From Arachidicoccus sp. (lineage in GTDB: Bacteria; Bacteroidota; Bacteroidia; Chitinophagales; Chitinophagaceae): a stretch of DNA of 64,000 bases. The position numbers and the translations under genes are program-made. This document shows positions 44,951 to 53,919 of this stretch, in pieces. Each line of letters begins with the position of its first letter. Position 1 is the first letter of the stretch. The notes under the pieces were generated by a model. It was not told the DNA's origin. It saw nothing but the letters and a program-made list of their open reading frames with translations, and searched no databases. The stretch lies in NCBI GenBank assembly GCA_028283605.1, contig JAPWKH010000008.1:1-64000 (forward strand), given 5' to 3'.

Positions 44951-46066
44951 TCATTGCATCTTAGTAAAATCAACTATTTCATTAGCGGCATTTGCAGATG
45001 CATTACCGCCGGCGGAAAGGATATTTTTTATTTCCCGATAATCATTTTGAATATGTTCCTGATTATTCTTATCGGTTAAAATCCGCAGCATTTCCGTGTG
45101 CAAATTTCGCTCAGTCAGTTCATGTTGAATTAATTCTTTTACAACAAGCTTATTCATGATAAGATTAACGAGCGAAATATATTTGACTTTAATCAGTCTT
45201 TTCGCAATCTGGTAGCTGATATTGCTTCCTTTATAACATACAATTTCCGGTACACCGAAAAGCGCTGTTTCTAAAGTGGCTGTTCCGCTTGTAACCATTG
45301 CTGCATCTGCATTTGATAGCAACCGATAAGTTTCATTATTTACAACAGAGACATTCGGGTAATCATGTAAAAATGTATTATAAAAATCATTTTCCAGCGA
45401 TGGCGCTTGTGCTACAATAAATTGATATTCCGGAAAATGCTTTGCAGTTTGCAGCATTACCGGCAGTTTCTTTCTTATTTCTTGCTTACGGCTTCCCGGC
45501 AAAACGGCAATTATTTTTTTATTACTTAAAGGCTCATCGTTATTATGTTCTTCCTTATAATCGTCAATTACTTTTACCAACGGGTGACCTACATAATCTA
45601 CATTCCAGTTAAACTTTGATTTAAAATAATCTTTTTCAAATGGCAGTATCACCAGCATTTTATCGATACACTTCATCATTTTCGGCACGCGGCTTTCTTT
45701 CCATGCCCACACTTGCGGCGCAATATAATACACTACTTTAATTCCCTGTTTCTTTGCCCATTCTGCAATTCTTAGATTAAAGCCGGGATAATCAATTAGA
45801 ACAAGCGTATCAGGTTTATATTGGATAATGTCTTTTTTGCAAAACCCAAGATTTTTTAAAATTGTTCTGATGTTTGCAATGACTTCTGCGAAGCCCATAA
45901 ATGCTAGGTCTTTGTAATGCTTTACCAGTGTTGCCCCGGTTGCCTTCATTTTATCTCCACCCCAGCATCTTATATCAATGGCAGTATCAAGCTGCTGCAA
46001 TTCTTTTATCAAATTACTGCCGTGCAAATCGCCGCTCGCTTCGCCTGCTATGATGTAGTATTTCAT
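44951..46066 (-). CDS. lpxB: Lipid-A-disaccharide synthase
   Basis: The start is set at ATG 46064-46066, giving the canonical opening MKYYIIAGEASGDLHGSNLI. About 371 residues with LpxB blocks: FMGFAEVIANI, LVLIDYPGFNLRIAEWAKKQGIKVVYYIAPQVWAWKESRV, VILPFEKDYF, VDYVGHPLV, LPGSRKQEI, and the C-terminal TSGTATLETALFGVPEIVCYKGSNI. It joins UDP-2,3-diacylglucosamine and lipid X in lipid A synthesis. It follows the SAM hydrolase gene after about 40 bases. Confidence 0.96.
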   Translation of the reverse strand: MKYYIIAGEASGDLHGSNLIKELQQLDTAIDIRCWGGDKMKATGATLVKHYKDLAFMGFAEVIANIRTILKNLGFCKKDIIQYKPDTLVLIDYPGFNLRIAEWAKKQGIKVVYYIAPQVWAWKESRVPKMMKCIDKMLVILPFEKDYFKSKFNWNVDYVGHPLVKVIDDYKEEHNNDEPLSNKKIIAVLPGSRKQEIRKKLPVMLQTAKHFPEYQFIVAQAPSLENDFYNTFLHDYPNVSVVNNETYRLLSNADAAMVTSGTATLETALFGVPEIVCYKGSNISYQIAKRLIKVKYISLVNLIMNKLVVKELIQHELTERNLHTEMLRILTDKNNQEHIQNDYREIKNILSAGGNASANAANEIVDFTKMQ

Positions 46067-46104
46067 TTTTTTGATGTCAGAATTTAGAGAAGATGGCATG
46101 CTTG

Positions 46105-46962
46105 TTAAACCGGCTTTTCTTCTTCCCTGAAATAAATTTTTACAGACTGATAAAACCAGTTTTTTGCGTTGGCATTAGAAATATTTCTGTGAATGGTATT
46201 TATTTCATCTTTGTATCCCTGTAGACCAAAAAGGCTTGCAATATTGCCGTTTTTTACAGAAAGCTCCAGCATGCCTGCCGAATTGAAACAGGCAATACAT
46301 TCTTCATTGGGTGCTACACCGTAATTTTCGTGGATATGCGATATAATCTGGCTTCTGCCAAAAGTAATATCAAACTTTCTGCCTTGTGAATATTCTTCAA
46401 ATTCTTCTTTAGAAATATTTACCACTACGTTTTCAAACTTATCTATAAAAATTATTTGGCCTTCAATCCAATTGCCTCCAAAAGACGGCCGCATGGGATA
46501 CCGCTCGCAAAATTCTGTAAACTGCTCTCCTAATTGCAACGGATATTTTCCTAAAGCCAGCTTGGTCGCCGCTGCTGCAAATTCCGCTAAGAACCGAAGC
46601 GAGGTTACCGGTTCGTTCTGCAATAAAGATACTTTAATTACTTCATTTGGTTTTTGCCGGCAGATCATGGTAAGAATACCGTTATCCGGACACAAAAGAA
46701 ATCCGTTCCCATACTTTGTAACCAGCAAATGCGTTGGTTTGAATTCAAATAAATTTACTAAAACTATATGTATAGTATTTTCAGGATAATAACGAAATGC
46801 ATTGCGGCATATATAAGCCGACTCCGCAAGATTGGATGATGATAAATCGTGTGAAATATCTACAATCTGCAATGCAGGATGCAATGACAGCAATTGCCCT
46901 TTTAAAGAGCCGATGATAAAATCATAATTTCCAATATCGGTTGAAAGCGTTACGATAGCCAT
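46105..46962 (-). CDS. SAM hydrolase/halogenase-like (DUF62) protein
   Basis: The 285 residues match the S-adenosylmethionine hydroxide adenosyltransferase family: opening IVTLSTDIGNYDFIIGSLKG, QIVDISHDLSSSNLAESAYI, THLLVTKYGNGFLLCPDNGILT, and the C-terminal barrel (GQIIFIDKFENVVVNISKEEF). Family members cut SAM to adenosine and methionine using water, while a few relatives use halide. The opening motif has TDIGNYD where TDFGxxD is common. It overlaps no gene; SDR upstream and lpxB downstream run in the same direction. Confidence 0.9.
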   Translation of the reverse strand: MAIVTLSTDIGNYDFIIGSLKGQLLSLHPALQIVDISHDLSSSNLAESAYICRNAFRYYPENTIHIVLVNLFEFKPTHLLVTKYGNGFLLCPDNGILTMICRQKPNEVIKVSLLQNEPVTSLRFLAEFAAAATKLALGKYPLQLGEQFTEFCERYPMRPSFGGNWIEGQIIFIDKFENVVVNISKEEFEEYSQGRKFDITFGRSQIISHIHENYGVAPNEECIACFNSAGMLELSVKNGNIASLFGLQGYKDEINTIHRNISNANAKNWFYQSVKIYFREEEKPV

Positions 46963-46975
46963 GGTGCAAATATCT

Positions 46976-47782
46976 TTATTTTACCAATTCCCCATTTTTA
47001 AAATAAAATTTATGCACTAGTTTATCAGCAAGTTTGGGTAAAAAACGATTTAAGAAAACAGTTTCTTTCCCTTGCATAGTTAATATCAATGTTCGCTTTT
47101 TTAGTCTCATTGCTTTATATATGTGCGATGCGCATTCTTCCGCACTCATTAATTTTTGCTCATCCAATTTAGAATCATCTTCCGGCTGTGCATTTTTATT
47201 TAAAGCAACTTTTCGGATATTGGAGGCGGTAAAACCGGGGCAAACAGTTATTACAGATATTCCTTCATTCATCAGTTCCGTACGTATGGTTTCCAGCCAG
47301 CCGTTCAATGCAAATTTTGAAGCCGAATATCCCGAGCGGCCGGGCAATCCCCTGAATCCTGCAATGGACGAAACTCCGACGATTATTCCTTTATTCAGCG
47401 TAATGTACGGCAATGCATATTTCGTGCAATACACGGCTCCCCAGAAATTTATGTCCATAGATTTTTTGAGCGTCTCAATCTCCGTTTCTGCAAATAACGC
47501 ACGCATTGAGATACCGGCATTGTTAATGATCACATCTATCGTACCAAATGTTTTTATTGTTTTTTCAATAAATGCTTTACAGTCAGATTCAAGGCTTACA
47601 TCGGCAGTATATATAAACAACGGAAGGTTTGGATGCAACGCCTGCAATTGATACAGCCTGTCAAAGTCACGGCCGCAGGCTGCAACTTTTGCGCCTTGCT
47701 CCAAAAACAAATTTACCAGCGCTTTTCCTATGCCGGATGAGCCTCCGGTAATTACGACTACTTTATTTTTAAAATCGAACAT
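46976..47782 (-). CDS. Short-chain dehydrogenase/reductase
   Basis: The 268-residue SDR has the cofactor motif VVITGGSSGIGKALV, an acidic-position residue compatible with NADP (CGRDFDR), NNAGIS, the catalytic serine (VGVSSIAGFRG) and YSASKFALNG with YxxxK, and the tail PGFTASNIRKVAL. This resembles the ketoreductase-like DhrS7/YqjQ subgroup with a short C-terminal extension. Substrate unknown. It is first in a three-gene leftward cluster (SDR, SAM hydrolase, lpxB). Confidence 0.88.
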   Translation of the reverse strand: MFDFKNKVVVITGGSSGIGKALVNLFLEQGAKVAACGRDFDRLYQLQALHPNLPLFIYTADVSLESDCKAFIEKTIKTFGTIDVIINNAGISMRALFAETEIETLKKSMDINFWGAVYCTKYALPYITLNKGIIVGVSSIAGFRGLPGRSGYSASKFALNGWLETIRTELMNEGISVITVCPGFTASNIRKVALNKNAQPEDDSKLDEQKLMSAEECASHIYKAMRLKKRTLILTMQGKETVFLNRFLPKLADKLVHKFYFKNGELVK

Positions 47783-47805
47783 TATTACTTCAATATGATT
47801 GGTTG

Positions 47806-47813
47806 CAAAAATA
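47806..47813 (-). promoter_or_regulatory. -7 box (TATTTTTG) for the SDR-lpxB cluster
   Basis: A perfect TAnnTTTG on the minus strand, 23 bases before the SDR ATG. No clear -33 TTTG was found. Confidence 0.45.
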
Positions 47814-47999
47814 GTAACATAGTTGTAAGTCTTTGTTGTATAACCGATAAAATTAATAAATAAACTTATTCTTTATGTATTGCGTTGCATTCTATCAAAT
47901 GCATAATTTATTCTTACGGAAACATTTTCGTAAGATATCTTTTTAATATTCGTAGATTACTTAGTATTTTGCCTAATTGACCCTAGAATTTTCCAAGGA

Positions 48000-48545
48000 A
48001 TGCTCGATAGAGAACGTTTAAACGACTTAAAGGACAAAATAGCCTTATATGAAAGTGAAACAGCGTATAAGGCACTTTTTCATATATGTTTTCCATCGCT
48101 TGTACGCTATGCATTTACTTATATAAAATCAAAAGAATCCGCCGAAGAAATTGCTTCTGATGTATTATTCAACATTTGGAAACACCGTAAAAAACTTCTT
48201 ATTATAGAAGAACTTCGCATATACCTTTATATAAGTACAAGAAATACTGCCCTTAATTATTTAAAAAAAGAAAATAAGCATACAATCTTTAATATTGATA
48301 CAGCAGATGTATGGTTAAAAGCCGATGATGTAACACCTGAACAATTAGCAATTTCAACAGAAACCTACCATAAAATAAACAATGCCATAAGAATGCTTCC
48401 GGCAAAGTGTCGCCTTATTTATAAATTGATAAAAGAAGACGGATTGAAGTACAAAGAAGCTGCGGAACTCTTGGGATTATCCCTGAAAACGGTTGAAACG
48501 CAAATGGGCATTGCGATCAAAAAACTGCATGAAGCATTGAGTTGA
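48000..48545 (+). CDS. ECF-type RNA polymerase sigma factor
   Basis: The 181 residues have sigma region 2 (YKALFHICFPSLVRYAFTYIKSKESAEEIASDVLFNIWKHR) and region 4 (IRMLPAKCRLIYKLIKEDGLKYKEAAELLGLSLKTVETQMGIAIKKLHEAL), the layout of the expanded Bacteroidota ECF sigma family. Such genes usually precede a FecR anti-sigma and a SusCD pair, but none is adjacent here; the next gene is convergent. It may be an orphan or may act on distant targets. Confidence 0.92.
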   Translation: MLDRERLNDLKDKIALYESETAYKALFHICFPSLVRYAFTYIKSKESAEEIASDVLFNIWKHRKKLLIIEELRIYLYISTRNTALNYLKKENKHTIFNIDTADVWLKADDVTPEQLAISTETYHKINNAIRMLPAKCRLIYKLIKEDGLKYKEAAELLGLSLKTVETQMGIAIKKLHEALS

Positions 48546-48557
48546 ACAGCAGTAATA

Positions 48558-49481
48558 TTATTTTTCTATTAATAAAAAAATCATGGATAAAATGCCTGTA
48601 AGCATTATCCATTTAATGGAGCTGCTTAATGTATGATAATCTTCATTTGTACGGGCTTTAAACAGCTTTAACAAGCTTGCAATTGCGGGAATAAGAATAC
48701 AGGCCAAAGTGTACAGAGCAGCAAGCCACCAGCCAAATTGCAGTACATAAAAAATCATTACAGCCAGCATGGCGCAAAGCATTATAAGCCATGTAGCGGA
48801 ATAAATCTTAGCAACATTTGTCCCGAATACAATCGGAAATGTACGGCAGTTATATCTTCTGTCGCCTTCCACATCTTCCATGTCTTTTATCATTTCCCTG
48901 ATCAATGAAATAATGAAAGCAAAGCCGGCATATAAAATTGTAAGCCGTGTAATTTTCTGCTTATTGATTTGATGATGGAAAATAAACCGGTTTGATTCAC
49001 AAAAAGATACAACCAATACTGTCCATGCCGTAAGCAATGAAATAATAATATTGCCCGATAAAAGTTTTCTTTTAAAATAAACAGAATAAAAAAATAATAA
49101 TGCCACACAAATAAGATTCGTAATGCCAAGCAAATAGCTGTGTGTTTTAATTTCTATAATAAACCCCAATAACACACCGGATAAACTCAATAAGATATGA
49201 TACAATATTGCCCAATGGCGATGGATATGTTTGCCGATTATCTGCTTGCCCGGCTTGTTGATAAGATCAATGTTTATATCAAAATAATCATTAATGATAT
49301 TGCCTGCGGCTGCAATCATCACAGAAGATAAAGCTAATAAAAAAATATACGGAGACTGCAGGTTCGGAGAGCTGCCTGCTTTGGAAAATTCAGGAATGAT
49401 TACACAATACTCAAAAAGAATTTGTGTAATAAAAATAAAAACCAGATTCGGCCAACGAATCAATCGCAAAAATGCGTTCAT
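48558..49481 (-). CDS. UbiA-family prenyltransferase (GGGP synthase-like)
   Basis: The start is set at ATG 49479-49481 (MNAFLRLIRWPNLVFI), 14 bases after the kdsC stop; the longer frame overlaps kdsC. About 307 residues with eight to nine membrane segments and the two aspartate-rich motifs of UbiA enzymes: NDYFDINIDLINKPGKQI and DMEDVEGDRRYNCRTFPI. The annotation geranylgeranylglycerol-phosphate geranylgeranyltransferase is common for Bacteroidota homologues, but the real prenyl acceptor (glycerol phosphate or a quinone ring) is not settled by sequence. Confidence 0.85.
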   Translation of the reverse strand: MNAFLRLIRWPNLVFIFITQILFEYCVIIPEFSKAGSSPNLQSPYIFLLALSSVMIAAAGNIINDYFDINIDLINKPGKQIIGKHIHRHWAILYHILLSLSGVLLGFIIEIKTHSYLLGITNLICVALLFFYSVYFKRKLLSGNIIISLLTAWTVLVVSFCESNRFIFHHQINKQKITRLTILYAGFAFIISLIREMIKDMEDVEGDRRYNCRTFPIVFGTNVAKIYSATWLIMLCAMLAVMIFYVLQFGWWLAALYTLACILIPAIASLLKLFKARTNEDYHTLSSSIKWIMLTGILSMIFLLIEK

Positions 49482-49495
49482 TAAAATATATGATT

Positions 49496-50035
49496 TTAGA
49501 TAGCTCTTGTGGAAGTATCTATATGCCATTTACCTTGCAGTTTCAAAGCTTTTTCTATTACATCGCGCGCGCAGCCTTCCCCGCCTTTAAATGGCGAAAT
49601 ATAATCCGCAATTTCTCTTATTTCAGAAACGGCATCGGCCGGGCAGGCTTTTACACCGGCAATTTTAAGTATATCATAGTCCGGTATGTCATCACCCATG
49701 TACAGCACTTCTTCTTCTTTTAAATTTTGCGATTGAATAAAATTTTGAAAACATTCAATTTTATGCTCAACGCCCATGAATATGTGCTTCACGCCGAGCA
49801 ATGCCAGGCGCTGTTCTACGCCGGAATATTTACCGCCGGAAATAATAGCAATAGGATAGCCGGATTTTAATGCAAACTGAAAAGCATAACCATCTTTTGT
49901 ACTCATGCTTCGTGCCATTATCAGTCTTCCTTCAGGATGGATATCCGGAAGAATCAGCAACGATCCGTCGCTCAACACGCCATCAACATCAAATACAAAA
50001 GCCTTTACTTTACTAAATAGTGTCAATACGTTCAT
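49496..50035 (-). CDS. kdsC: KDO-8-phosphate phosphatase, HAD family
   Basis: The 179 residues match KdsC: KAFVFDVDGVLSDGSLLI (HAD motif I with both aspartates), MSTKDGYAFQFALKSGYPIAIISGG, and GDDIPDYDILKIAGVKACPADAVSEIREIADYI. It lacks a cap domain, as KdsC does. It dephosphorylates KDO-8-P made by KdsA. It heads a two-gene leftward unit with the UbiA-like gene and has a TAnnTTTG box upstream. Confidence 0.93.
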   Translation of the reverse strand: MNVLTLFSKVKAFVFDVDGVLSDGSLLILPDIHPEGRLIMARSMSTKDGYAFQFALKSGYPIAIISGGKYSGVEQRLALLGVKHIFMGVEHKIECFQNFIQSQNLKEEEVLYMGDDIPDYDILKIAGVKACPADAVSEIREIADYISPFKGGEGCARDVIEKALKLQGKWHIDTSTRAI

Positions 50036-50054
50036 ATCAAAAAAATTATTACAG

Positions 50055-50062
50055 CAAATGTA
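50055..50062 (-). promoter_or_regulatory. -7 box (TACATTTG) for kdsC
   Basis: A perfect TAnnTTTG on the minus strand, 19 bases before the kdsC ATG. Confidence 0.45.
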
Positions 50063-50192
50063 GAGAATAAAAAATATAAAAAATAAACGTATGATTGAAA
50101 AGCAGCACTTCTAATTTTCTCATGAGATGTTTTAAATTTTATTCTAAATGATATAAATAATTTAACCTAAATATCAAATTCGTAAATTCCTT

Positions 50193-50200
50193 TATCTTAG
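50193..50200 (+). promoter_or_regulatory. -7-like box (TATCTTAG) next to the polA start
   Basis: One mismatch to TAnnTTTG and only four bases before the ATG at 50205; if used, the message would be leaderless. Confidence 0.3.
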
Positions 50201-50204
50201 CCCC

Positions 50205-53030
50205 ATGGAAGAAAAGAAACTTTTTTTGTTGGATGCAATGGCGCTGATCTATCGTGCATATTACGCGCTCATTCGCAATCCTCGTATGACTTCGACAGGA
50301 AAGAACACCAATGCGCAATTCGGGTTTACCAATACATTAATAGAGCTTTTAAATAAATACAAGCCTTCCCACATGGCTGTTTGCTTCGATACACACGCGC
50401 CTACAGAAAGGCATACGGATTTTGAACACTATAAAGCCAACCGTCAGGAAGCGCCTGAAGATCTGCTGATTTCCATTCCGGATATTAAAGAAATTATTCG
50501 CGGATTTAATATACCGGTTATCGAATCGGATGGTTATGAAGCCGATGATATTATCGGTACACTGGCGTGGGAAGCTGCGGATGCAGGTTATAAAGTTTTT
50601 ATGGTAACGCCGGATAAAGATTACGGACAATTATTAACGAAGCCGAATGTTTTTATTTATAAGCCTGCTTACATGGGCAATAAAGAAGAAATACTTACTG
50701 CGGAAAAAATATGTGCAAAGTGGGATATTGAACGTGTGGAGCAGGTAATTGATATGCTTGGTTTAATGGGCGATGCGGTGGATAACATTCCGGGCATTGC
50801 CGGTGTAGGCGAAAAGACTGCCGCCAAATTGCTGAAAGAATATGGCACGCTTGAAAATATTCTGAATAATGCCGAGAATATTAAAGGCGCTTTGGGTGAA
50901 AAAATTCGCGCCGGAAAAGACATGGCTGTTTTGTCAAAAAAACTTGCAACGATTATTACAAATGTTCCTGTGGTTTTTCATGAAGAAGATTTTTGCATAA
51001 AAGAATCTAATAAAGAAGCGCTCGCCGATATTTTTTCTCGCCTTGAATTCCGGACATTGGGCAAAAGAATTTTGGGCGAAAGCTTTTCAATTGCTGCGCC
51101 GGAAGGCGTGCAGACAGATCTGTTCGGGAATGTAGTTGAATCAAAATCAAACAACAGGAAAATTGTTATCGGAGTAATAGAAGAAGAATCAATTGAAGTT
51201 CCGTCAGTATTTAAAACAATAGACGACACGCCACATAATTATGAAATAATTGATACGGATGAAAAAATAAAAAACCTGATCAGTTATCTTTCGTCCTATA
51301 AAGAAATATGTTTCGATACGGAAACAACAGGAACCGATCCGAACAATGTGGAAATGGTAGGCTTAAGTTTTTGTGTAAAAAAAGGCGAAGCATTTTATGT
51401 ACCTGTTTCAAGCGATCAGCAGGTAGCGCAACGGCAATTGAATTTGTTTGATGAATTATTTAATAATAAAGAAATAATATGGATCGGGCAAAACATTAAG
51501 TATGATTTAATCGTTATTAAATGGTATGGAAAGCAATTAGCCGGAAACATTTTCGATACAATGGTAGCGCATTACGTGATTGAGCCGGAAGGCCGGCGCG
51601 GCATGGATTTGCTTAGCGAAAAATATTTGGGCTACTCGCCAGTTCATATTGAAGAATTGATCGGCAAGAAAGGAAAAAATCAAGGGAATATGCGCGATGT
51701 GGATATTCCTAAAATTGCAGAATATGCAGCTGAAGATGCAGATATTACGCTGCAATTAAAAGAAAAATTTGAACCGCTCATTAAAGAAAATAACGTAGAA
51801 AAAGTATTTACGGAAGCTGATATTCCTTTGGTAAAGGTGCTTGCCAATATGGAGTTTGAAGGCATTAAAATAGATGAAGATTTCTTAAAAAATTATTCTA
51901 CAGTATTGGAAGCCGATGCAAAAGTTTTTGAAGAAAATGTATATGCTGCAGCAGGTTTAAAATTTAATCTGGCTTCGCCGAAACAATTGGGCGAAATACT
52001 TTTTGAGAAATTAAAACTCGACCCCAAAGCCAAGAAAACAAAGACGGGACAATACGCAACAGGCGAAGATGTATTAACCAAACTTGCCGTGCAACACAAG
52101 ATCGCTGATGATATTCTCGCATTTCGTGAACTTACAAAATTGAAGAATACGTATGTAGATACTCTGCCGCAACTGATCAATCCAAAAACAGGAAGAGTAC
52201 ATACTTCGTATAATCAAGCGCTTGTGGTAACCGGAAGACTAAGCAGCAACAATCCAAATCTTCAAAACATTCCTGTACGAACGGAACGCGGTAAAGAAAT
52301 ACGTAAAGCATTCATCCCGCGCGATGAAAACCATATTTTAATGAGCGCAGATTATTCCCAGATAGAATTGCGTATTGTGGCAGCTATCAGCGGCGATAAA
52401 AATATGGGAGATGCTTTCAGAAGCGGCGCAGATATTCACACGGCTACGGCTGCAAAGGTTTATAAAATGGCTTTGGAAGAAGTAACGAAAGAGCAACGAT
52501 ACAAAGCCAAAAGCGTAAACTTCGGCATCATTTACGGGCAAGGCGCATTCGGTTTGTCGCAGAATATCGGCGTGAGCAGAGCCGAAGCAAAAGAAATTAT
52601 CGATAATTACAAAAACGAATTTTCAGGAATTGCCAAATACATGGATGAATCAATTTCTTTCGCGCAAAAACATGGTTATGTTCAAACATTGCTTGGCCGC
52701 AAAGCGTATATTCGCGACATCAATTCCGCAAATTTTACAGTGCGCGGTTTTGCTGAACGCATCGCCATCAACGCTCCTATTCAGGGATCGGCAGCCGACA
52801 TGATTAAACTTGCAATGATTAAGATCGACAAGGCTTTCGCAGAAAAAAGATTACAATCAAAAATGATTTTGCAAGTACATGACGAATTGGTTTTTGATGT
52901 TTTAAAAGATGAAATGGAAGAAGTAAAAGAAATCGTTTTATACAATATGCGCAATGCGTTAATCCTGCCGAACGATGTTCCTGTAGAAGCGGAAGTGGGT
53001 GTTGGGAATAATTGGCTTGAAGCGCATTAA
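50205..53030 (+). CDS. polA: DNA polymerase I
   Basis: The 941-residue enzyme has all three domains. Residues 1-290: 5'-3' exonuclease (FLLDAMALIYRAYYAL, YEADDIIGTLAWE, GDAVDNIPGIAGVGEKTAAKLL). About 345-540: 3'-5' exonuclease with intact acidic residues (CFDTETTGTDP, IGQNIKYDL, YAAEDADITLQLK), so proofreading is likely. About 560-941: polymerase (GRLSSNNPNLQNIP, SADYSQIELRI motif A, RYKAKSVNFGIIYGQGAFGLS motif B, QVHDELVFDV motif C). It works in Okazaki fragment processing and repair. Confidence 0.98.
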   Translation: MEEKKLFLLDAMALIYRAYYALIRNPRMTSTGKNTNAQFGFTNTLIELLNKYKPSHMAVCFDTHAPTERHTDFEHYKANRQEAPEDLLISIPDIKEIIRGFNIPVIESDGYEADDIIGTLAWEAADAGYKVFMVTPDKDYGQLLTKPNVFIYKPAYMGNKEEILTAEKICAKWDIERVEQVIDMLGLMGDAVDNIPGIAGVGEKTAAKLLKEYGTLENILNNAENIKGALGEKIRAGKDMAVLSKKLATIITNVPVVFHEEDFCIKESNKEALADIFSRLEFRTLGKRILGESFSIAAPEGVQTDLFGNVVESKSNNRKIVIGVIEEESIEVPSVFKTIDDTPHNYEIIDTDEKIKNLISYLSSYKEICFDTETTGTDPNNVEMVGLSFCVKKGEAFYVPVSSDQQVAQRQLNLFDELFNNKEIIWIGQNIKYDLIVIKWYGKQLAGNIFDTMVAHYVIEPEGRRGMDLLSEKYLGYSPVHIEELIGKKGKNQGNMRDVDIPKIAEYAAEDADITLQLKEKFEPLIKENNVEKVFTEADIPLVKVLANMEFEGIKIDEDFLKNYSTVLEADAKVFEENVYAAAGLKFNLASPKQLGEILFEKLKLDPKAKKTKTGQYATGEDVLTKLAVQHKIADDILAFRELTKLKNTYVDTLPQLINPKTGRVHTSYNQALVVTGRLSSNNPNLQNIPVRTERGKEIRKAFIPRDENHILMSADYSQIELRIVAAISGDKNMGDAFRSGADIHTATAAKVYKMALEEVTKEQRYKAKSVNFGIIYGQGAFGLSQNIGVSRAEAKEIIDNYKNEFSGIAKYMDESISFAQKHGYVQTLLGRKAYIRDINSANFTVRGFAERIAINAPIQGSAADMIKLAMIKIDKAFAEKRLQSKMILQVHDELVFDVLKDEMEEVKEIVLYNMRNALILPNDVPVEAEVGVGNNWLEAH

Positions 53031-53140
53031 TCACGAAAAATAATTCACGATTTTAAAATTTATTTAATAATGAAAAAATTTATATTGCTATTGTTTCGTT
53101 CTATAAATATATTCATTATTCCAAATCATCAATCGCACAA

Positions 53141-53824
53141 ATGCCTCTATTCAACGACATACTCGACATGATTTATCCGCGTTACTGCATGGGTTGTGAC
53201 AGTTTGTTGGATAGTGATGATGTGGTATGTTTTGATTGCATGGACGAATTGCCGTACACAGATTTTTTCAAACATGATAATAATCCTATTAAAGAAATTT
53301 TTTATGGAAGAATAATTATTCAGCACGGCGGAAGCCTTTTATTTTATACAAAAGAATCCTTAACTCAACGCCTTATTTTTAATCTCAAATATGAAAACAA
53401 TCATCACGCAGGAAAATTGATAGGTATTTTAATGGCGAAAGAATTATCAAGCACTGATTGGATAAACGAAATTGATGTAATCATACCAATGCCTATGCAC
53501 AGAAAAAAGCAACGTGTAAGAGGATACAATCAGGCGACTATTATTGCGCAATCTTTATCCGACAATCTCAACATTCCCATGAACGAAGAAATAATCATTA
53601 AATCGATACACACGGAAACACAAACGCACAAAACACGCGAAGAACGCTGGCAATCTATGCAGCATGTTTTCGAAGTGAAAGATAAGAATGCGCTGGCAGG
53701 AAAACATATTTTGCTTGTGGATGATGTAATTACTACCGGTGCATCTATTGAAGCCTGCGGCAATAAAATCTTAAGCATAGAAAATACGAAACTGAGCATT
53801 GCTACAGCCGCGTACGCACTTTAA
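53141..53824 (+). CDS. ComF-family phosphoribosyltransferase-like protein
   Basis: The 227 residues contain an N-terminal zinc-finger-like region (MIYPRYCMGCDSLLDSDDVVCFDCMDELPY) and a C-terminal phosphoribosyltransferase fold (VIIPMPMHRKKQRVRGYNQATIIAQSLS, and the PRPP loop HILLVDDVITTGAS). This is the ComF/GntX layout. In naturally competent bacteria ComF helps bring single-stranded DNA to recombination, but in Bacteroidota its role is less clear. It lies 110 bases after polA in the same direction. Confidence 0.92.
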   Translation: MPLFNDILDMIYPRYCMGCDSLLDSDDVVCFDCMDELPYTDFFKHDNNPIKEIFYGRIIIQHGGSLLFYTKESLTQRLIFNLKYENNHHAGKLIGILMAKELSSTDWINEIDVIIPMPMHRKKQRVRGYNQATIIAQSLSDNLNIPMNEEIIIKSIHTETQTHKTREERWQSMQHVFEVKDKNALAGKHILLVDDVITTGASIEACGNKILSIENTKLSIATAAYAL

Positions 53825-53919
53825 GTATAATTTTACTTAATGAAATGAGCAATAAAATTTTAAGGCAATAATTATTTGGCGGATTTCATCTGATAATTAT
53901 AAAAAATAAAAATAAACAA

